Of a stretch of DNA of 7,927 bases, positions 6,150-7,927 are shown one piece after another. Source of the DNA: DASRAU01 sp036005805 (GTDB taxonomy: Bacteria; Acidobacteriota; Polarisedimenticolia; Gp22-AA2); assembly GCA_036005805.1 (NCBI GenBank), contig DASYQE010000037.1, positions 1 to 7,927 on the forward strand, in the 5' to 3' direction. The notes beneath the pieces were generated by a model. It ran no database searches and was not told where the DNA came from. It saw only the letters and a program-made list of their open reading frames with translations. The translations under genes were made by a program, and so were the position numbers. Within the stretch, counting starts at the first letter, position 1, and every line of letters begins with the position of its first letter.

Positions 6150-7205
6150 ATGGAACCCGAGCGACCCCGCCGACCCGCGCCACCACCCGATCGCCCCGCG
6201 CCTCAACCGGGGACCGAATCCGAGAGCGGCGCGCGATCGGTGGGTCGCTCGGCCCTGCCGCCCGAGCCCCCGAAGAGCGGGCTGCGCAAGCTCACCGACC
6301 GGACCCTCGGCCGCCTCGGCCGGACCCGGCTCGGGCGCGTGGCGGTGAATTCCTTCGCGGGCTGGTGGTCCGACAACATCCCCAGGATGGGGGCGGCGCT
6401 GGCCTACTACACCCTCTTCGCGCTCGCGCCGGTGCTCATCATCGCCATCGCGGTGGGCGGATTGGTGTGGGGATCGGACCAGGTGCGCGGCCAGATCATC
6501 GGGCAGATCTCCTCGCTGATGGGCCCCGAGGGAGCGCAGACCATCGAGGGGATGCTGGCCGCCGCCGCGAAGACCTCGCCGAGCGTGCTGGTGATGATCG
6601 CCGGGCTTCTGACCTTCTTCGCCGGCGCGACCGGGGCGTTCCTCGAGCTGCAGGCGGCGCTCGACACCGTCTGGCGCGTCACTCCGCAGCAGCACACCAA
6701 CGCCGTGCGCGACTTCGTCACGCAGCGCCTGGTTTCCGCCGGCCTCGTCCTCGGGTTCGCCTTCCTGCTGCTGGTGGCGCTGGTGATCAGCGCCGCGCTC
6801 AACGCCGTCTCGAAGTTCGCCAGCGGCGTCCTGCCGGGCCCCGACTGGATCTGGAAGATCGCCGACATCGGCATCTCGCTCCTGGTGATCTCCTTCCTGT
6901 TCGCGATGATCTACAAGTTCATGCCGTACGAGCGGCTGCCGTGGCGCGACGTCTGGGCCGGCGCCGCGGTGGCGGCCGGGCTCTTCGTCGTCGGCAAGTC
7001 CCTGGTCGGGCCGTACTTCGCCGGCAGCTCCTTCATCTCTTCCTACGGCGCCGCGGGCTCGGTGATCGTGGTGCTGGTGTGGGTCTACTGGTCCACCCAG
7101 ATCCTGCTGCTCGGCGCCGAGGTGACGCGCGCCTTCGTGCAGGAGTTCGGACCCGAGCCGCCGCCGGTCTCCATCGGCCCCCGGCGGATCGTCTCGCGCG
7201 CATGA
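6150..7205 (+). CDS. YihY/virulence factor BrkB family inner-membrane protein
   Basis: A 351-residue polytopic membrane protein. After an unusual Pro/Arg-rich cytoplasmic N-terminal region of about 65 residues, the family core begins at FAGWWSDNIPRMGAALAYYT and carries six hydrophobic segments at about residues 83-108, 146-168, 194-218, 238-257, 270-290 and 303-327. The family hallmarks are visible: ALAYYTLFALAPVL in the first segment, GAFLELQAALDTVWRV after the second, YKFMPYERLPWRDVWAGA before the fifth, and SSYGAAGSVIVVLVWVYWS with LLLGAEVTRAF at the end. The molecular function of this family is not settled; it was once wrongly equated with RNase BN. The ATG at 6150 is preferred to the in-frame TTG at 6144, because TAGAAT just upstream could be its promoter -10. 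The stop overlaps the next gene's ATG. I see no link to the Kai genes beyond proximity. Confidence 0.93.
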   Translation: MEPERPRRPAPPPDRPAPQPGTESESGARSVGRSALPPEPPKSGLRKLTDRTLGRLGRTRLGRVAVNSFAGWWSDNIPRMGAALAYYTLFALAPVLIIAIAVGGLVWGSDQVRGQIIGQISSLMGPEGAQTIEGMLAAAAKTSPSVLVMIAGLLTFFAGATGAFLELQAALDTVWRVTPQQHTNAVRDFVTQRLVSAGLVLGFAFLLLVALVISAALNAVSKFASGVLPGPDWIWKIADIGISLLVISFLFAMIYKFMPYERLPWRDVWAGAAVAAGLFVVGKSLVGPYFAGSSFISSYGAAGSVIVVLVWVYWSTQILLLGAEVTRAFVQEFGPEPPPVSIGPRRIVSRA

Positions 7206-7927
7206 CCCGCAAGTCGCTCATCATGACGGCCGCCTGCCGCGATCTCGCCATCCTCAACTACGAGGTCGATCGCTCGGTGCTGGCGGACCGCGTGCCCCCC
7301 GGGTGCGAGCTGGACGACTGGCAGGGGAAGCACTTCGTCACCATCACCGGCCTGCGCTTCCTGCGGCCGCGCTTCCTCGACGTGTCCTTGCCGTTCCTCG
7401 CCGAGGCGATCGAGGTGAACCTCGGCTTCCACGTGCGCCGCCACGCCGGCAGCGCCTGGCGGCGCGGCATCGCCCTCATCCAGGAGCTGTCGTCGGGGCG
7501 CGTCTTCGCGTTCCTGGCGAAGAGCCTGTTCGGCGACGGCGGCATCGTCCTGCCGATGCGGCATGCGGCCCTGTCGGCCGCCGGCCACGACGGCCGGCTG
7601 TTCACCTACGGCTGGAGGCGGCGCGGCGCCTGGGAGAGCCTGTCGGTCCGCTCCCAGGGCCCCCCGATCGCGGTCGAAGAGGAAAGCGAAGAAGCGTTCC
7701 TCCTGGATCGCTCCTGGGGCTTCACGCAGAAGCACGGCTCGACGTACGAGTTCCAGATCGAGCACCCGCGCTGGCGCCTGTTCCGCGGCGACGCGGCCAC
7801 GCTCGAAGCCGACATCCCCCGCCTGTTCGGACCGGAGTTCATGGAGGCGCTCTCCTTCCCGCCCCGCACCGCCTTGACGGCCGACGGCTCTTCGGTCATC
7901 GTCCGGCCGCGCCACCGCATCGGCTGA
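7202..7927 (+). CDS. DUF2071 (YqjF-like) family protein
   Basis: A 241-residue soluble protein that appears complete, its TGA being the last three bases of the window. It resembles the DUF2071/YqjF family: an N-terminal ILNYEVDRSVLADRVPPGCELD segment, a central VTITGLRFLRPRF strand region, and a C-terminal FLLDRSWGFTQKHG segment followed by EFQIEHPRWRLF. No signal peptide, transmembrane segment or known catalytic motif is apparent, and the family has no established biochemical role that I can name. The start at 7202 is chosen because it overlaps the yihY stop (ATGA), which implies translational coupling; the in-frame ATG at 7223 is possible and would remove seven residues. No strong Shine-Dalgarno is present before either. 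Family assignment is by remembered pattern and fairly sure; function unknown. Confidence 0.85.
   Translation: MTRKSLIMTAACRDLAILNYEVDRSVLADRVPPGCELDDWQGKHFVTITGLRFLRPRFLDVSLPFLAEAIEVNLGFHVRRHAGSAWRRGIALIQELSSGRVFAFLAKSLFGDGGIVLPMRHAALSAAGHDGRLFTYGWRRRGAWESLSVRSQGPPIAVEEESEEAFLLDRSWGFTQKHGSTYEFQIEHPRWRLFRGDAATLEADIPRLFGPEFMEALSFPPRTALTADGSSVIVRPRHRIG

Overview
The window is uniformly GC-rich (about 70% by eye) and every real gene reads on the + strand. It looks like chromosomal DNA of a high-GC, non-cyanobacterial bacterium, probably a free-living soil or sediment lineage such as Acidobacteriota or a similar phylum. The taxon is inferred from composition and gene content only. No RNA gene, CRISPR array, insertion sequence or phage gene was seen.

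Left half (1-4161): a KaiA-less Kai operon. In order it holds a two-domain KaiC ATPase/autokinase (5' end cut by the window, with a C-terminal coiled-coil tail), two consecutive and diverged KaiB proteins, and a PAS-HisKA-HATPase-REC hybrid histidine kinase. The genes are packed tightly: an ATGA overlap joins kaiC to kaiB1, 16 nt separate kaiB1 from kaiB2, and a GTGA overlap joins kaiB2 to the kinase. This is the expected parts list for a Kai timer or stress/redox sensor with phospho-output. KaiC would cycle, KaiB would bind KaiC, and the kinase would relay the state, with its own receiver domain as partner. The kinase lacks the KaiB-like N-terminal domain of cyanobacterial SasA, and a free KaiB is translationally coupled to it instead. 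An in-frame ATG with a strong ribosome binding site sits exactly at the kinase/receiver junction, so the receiver may also be made as a separate protein.

Middle (4162-6064): a short intergenic region with a GC hairpin and a plausible sigma70-type promoter, then a Tat-signal-bearing amidase-signature hydrolase with an intact Lys-cisSer-Ser triad.

Right end (6065-7927): an 85-nt gap with a possible leaderless start, then a YihY/BrkB-family membrane protein, overlapping by 4 nt (ATGA) with a DUF2071 (YqjF-like) protein whose stop codon is the last triplet of the window. Nothing in the sequence links these genes functionally to the Kai operon. They look like separate transcription units.
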